Shown: positions 4,651 through 6,188 of the stretch, piece by piece
Layout of the letters: each line of letters begins with the position of its first letter
Numbering within the stretch: position 1 is the stretch's first letter
From: Deltaproteobacteria bacterium
GTDB taxonomy: Bacteria; Bdellovibrionota; UBA1018; UBA923
Length of the DNA: 6,188 bases
Direction of reading: 5' to 3'
Assembly: GCA_016194725.1 (NCBI GenBank)
Contig: JACQAW010000287.1
Location: 1-6,188, forward strand
Program-made: the position numbers and the translations under genes
Notes under the pieces: model-generated
What the model saw: only the letters and a program-made list of their open reading frames with translations
Told to the model about the DNA's origin: nothing
The model's database searches: none

Positions 4651-6175
4651 AACATTTTCCGTTGGAGAATTTTCGCAAAGCATTCCACTTTCGTCATTCA
4701 CTGCCACGCCTAAAAATAATGGGACCATATATTCATACAGCGGCCCTTCGGGTGGCAATGGAATTACGGAATTTACGATCGATACTACCAGTCGCACCTA
4801 TTCCGCAAATCTCTACAGATGGGATTCCGTACCCTTGCCAAATGCTGCGCCCATTAGTCTGAAGTTTAGAATAACTCAAAATTATCCAGGGTTGCCATCG
4901 ACATCGGTACTAAGTACTCAATGCGCGATGATCCAATTTACTGAAACCTCGGGTGCTCAAACGTCAGACGCGATGTGGAACTATTCCGCAAAATATTCGG
5001 GAACCGCTCCCAATATATCCTCGGTAATTCCACCACAATGCGTCCTTACTAATGCTCCGCGTGTTGCGTCAGCAGGACTGCTTACAACCGATACAGAAGA
5101 TGTCGAGGTGACGGTGGCTGTCCCAGGAAGCGCTGTGAACCAGATCAGTCAAACTACTCCGCTTCAGATCACGAGCGTCGATGACCAATTGCAGCCTGAT
5201 GGCCTCTACTCCTGCGCCGCTGTCGACGATGGAACGGGAGTGGACGCCATTGCCAACGACGGAATTTATAGCTGTTCGATTCACGTAGCCAGCCCCGCTG
5301 CCGGTCAAATTCGCCTGCTCGCAACTATCGTCGGTTCGAGTCCAAGTGTTTCGTCTCCGGCTGCAATTCTCTCCGTCGCGGTACCCTGGACAAATGACCA
5401 GGCTCAAGCGCACTTGGACGAAGTCGATCAGGTTGGAGCGATCGTCGCTAATGCGGAAGCCTCATTTGGTACTGGGCCAGACGCACTAATGCAGGCTGTT
5501 GCATCTCTAAGAAGTCTAAATCAAGTGGCAGATGTAGCGACAGCACTTAATAATTCAATGATTTTCGTCACTCTACAATCAGGAATATCTGTTGATATAC
5601 CTTTTGGCCCTTACGATCCTATTAATCCTACGTTGGGCGGTGCCGCTCCGACATCCATGGCTCAAATACGAAGCGGCGGACCACAAGGGCAAGCTGGCCC
5701 CGCCAGCCCAGCTCAAACGAGCACTCAATATACCATTGGAAATCGCATCGGAATCTGGAGCCCACTAAAGGCAGACCTTGGTGGAGCGGATGCTTCTGAG
5801 GTTCTCAGACCTATATTTGCAGCAAAAACATGTCCAAAATTTAGTGTCGATTACTATTCGCCAACTATCAGCGGATTTCCTGTACCAAATGGTGGAGATG
5901 CACTGTTACTTTCATTTTTGAAACTGACGGATTATGACACCATAGTTATCGAAGCCCATGGCGGACAAGATCAACGGAGCGGCATCGTAGGGTTTCTTAC
6001 GAATAAAGAAGTCGTTGGTTTCTCGGATGCCCAATTATTTCAGAAATATCTCGGAATCAACTGGAGTGTCCCTGCTTTGAGTTTCGGCTTTGACCTTCCC
6101 CCTGCTTTCGGCCACCCGGAACTTGATTCGCAGCGCGGGTTAACTTCATTATACTACTGCTTGCCGCTTGCGTGA
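4619..6175 (+). CDS. Large exported protein with Ig-like and caspase-like regions, 5'-truncated
   Basis: The frame has no credible start. The first alternatives are TTG at 4835 and ATG at 4928, neither with a proper ribosome site, and the beta-rich sequence clearly begins upstream, so the left boundary given is approximate. In the numbering from 4835 (446 residues), about 85-185 is an Ig-like domain. It has the acidic repeat DDGTGVDAIANDGIYS (131-146), a pattern common in secreted beta-sandwiches, and a possible C127-C147 disulfide. A helical segment (187-240) and strand SMIFVTLQSGISVDIPF lead to a low-complexity Gly/Pro/Gln linker (278-297). An alpha/beta region then starts at GNRIGIWSPL (302-311) and contains YDTIVIEAHGG (367-377) and LTSLYYC (436-442). 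The His-Gly after a hydrophobic strand and a later strand ending in Cys fit a caspase-like (clan CD) fold with H375 and C442. The protein stops four residues after that Cys, earlier than expected. Protease activity is inferred, not shown. Confidence 0.6.
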   Translation, partial: SLGTIDPTQNLTFSVGEFSQSIPLSSFTATPKNNGTIYSYSGPSGGNGITEFTIDTTSRTYSANLYRWDSVPLPNAAPISLKFRITQNYPGLPSTSVLSTQCAMIQFTETSGAQTSDAMWNYSAKYSGTAPNISSVIPPQCVLTNAPRVASAGLLTTDTEDVEVTVAVPGSAVNQISQTTPLQITSVDDQLQPDGLYSCAAVDDGTGVDAIANDGIYSCSIHVASPAAGQIRLLATIVGSSPSVSSPAAILSVAVPWTNDQAQAHLDEVDQVGAIVANAEASFGTGPDALMQAVASLRSLNQVADVATALNNSMIFVTLQSGISVDIPFGPYDPINPTLGGAAPTSMAQIRSGGPQGQAGPASPAQTSTQYTIGNRIGIWSPLKADLGGADASEVLRPIFAAKTCPKFSVDYYSPTISGFPVPNGGDALLLSFLKLTDYDTIVIEAHGGQDQRSGIVGFLTNKEVVGFSDAQLFQKYLGINWSVPALSFGFDLPPAFGHPELDSQRGLTSLYYCLPLA

Positions 6176-6188
6176 AACCGTCTGAGGA
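6127..6188 (+). other. Overlapping frame resembling a lipoprotein signal or a shifted C-terminus
   Basis: In the frame beginning after a TGA at 6124-6126, the sequence reads RVNFIILLLAACVKPSE to the window end. A basic residue, a hydrophobic run and a lipobox-like LAAC make up a typical lipoprotein signal. No start codon is visible in the frame. It overlaps the last codons of the preceding gene, so it could be a new lipoprotein gene whose start is lost, or the true continuation of the preceding protein after a frameshift. Confidence 0.25.

Noticed and set aside
4588..4797. Minus-strand 69-codon frame ending at the breakpoint, considered as the missing 5' part of the traK-like gene.
   Set aside because: It is in a different frame, has no signal peptide, and mirrors the plus-strand coding sequence. 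It has none of the VirB9/TraK N-terminal pattern.
1..6188. CRISPR arrays, tRNA or rRNA genes, complete insertion sequences.
   Set aside because: No regularly spaced direct repeats, no clover-leaf or rRNA-like segments, and no transposase motifs were seen on reading both strands.

Overview
The window looks like accessory DNA from a Gram-negative bacterium. The evidence is a lipoprotein signal with a lipobox, outer-membrane-core proteins of a type IV secretion system (T4SS), and Sec signal peptides. Proteins of these families are common in plasmids and integrative elements of Proteobacteria and Bdellovibrionota. The sequence alone does not fix the species, and it could be a metagenome contig.

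From about 1 to 4650 every gene is on the minus strand. Read in the direction of transcription (right to left), a conjugation/mobilization operon runs: a 5'-truncated TraK/VirB9-like fragment (4406-4648), a TraB/VirB10-like protein (3657-4409), a TraV-like lipoprotein (3154-3657), a doubtful 99-residue ORF carrying an 18-bp perfect inverted repeat (2858-3157), a MOBC-type relaxase of the replication-relaxation family (2134-2868), and a VirD4/TraD-type coupling ATPase (749-2134). Almost every junction is an ATGA or TGATG overlap, so the genes form one translationally coupled unit. The K-B-V order matches F-like T4SS operons, whereas a MOBC relaxase next to a coupling protein recalls the MobC/MobB pair of plasmid CloDF13. 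The inverted repeat just upstream of the relaxase is the best candidate for an origin of transfer.

A 215-bp intergenic stretch (534-748) follows. It holds a 17-bp hairpin after the coupling-protein gene and two perfect 12-bp palindromes in front of a TumE-TumA type toxin-antitoxin pair (258-533 and 1-261). The toxin comes first and overlaps the antitoxin by 4 bp. The antitoxin runs off the left edge.

From about 4600 to 6175 one plus-strand reading frame encodes a large Ser/Thr-rich, presumably exported protein with an Ig-like domain and a C-terminal caspase-like region (His-Gly motif and a late Cys). It has no usable start codon. Its 5' end meets the 5' end of the traK fragment head to head. 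Two genes that each lack their beginning and abut in this way indicate a recombination breakpoint or an assembly chimera near 4585-4650. At the far right edge another frame reads like a lipoprotein signal peptide.

No RNA gene, CRISPR array or complete insertion sequence was recognised. The main points of interest are the compact hybrid mobilization operon with its reduced VirB10- and VirB9-like subunits, the candidate oriT, the paired TA operators and the breakpoint.
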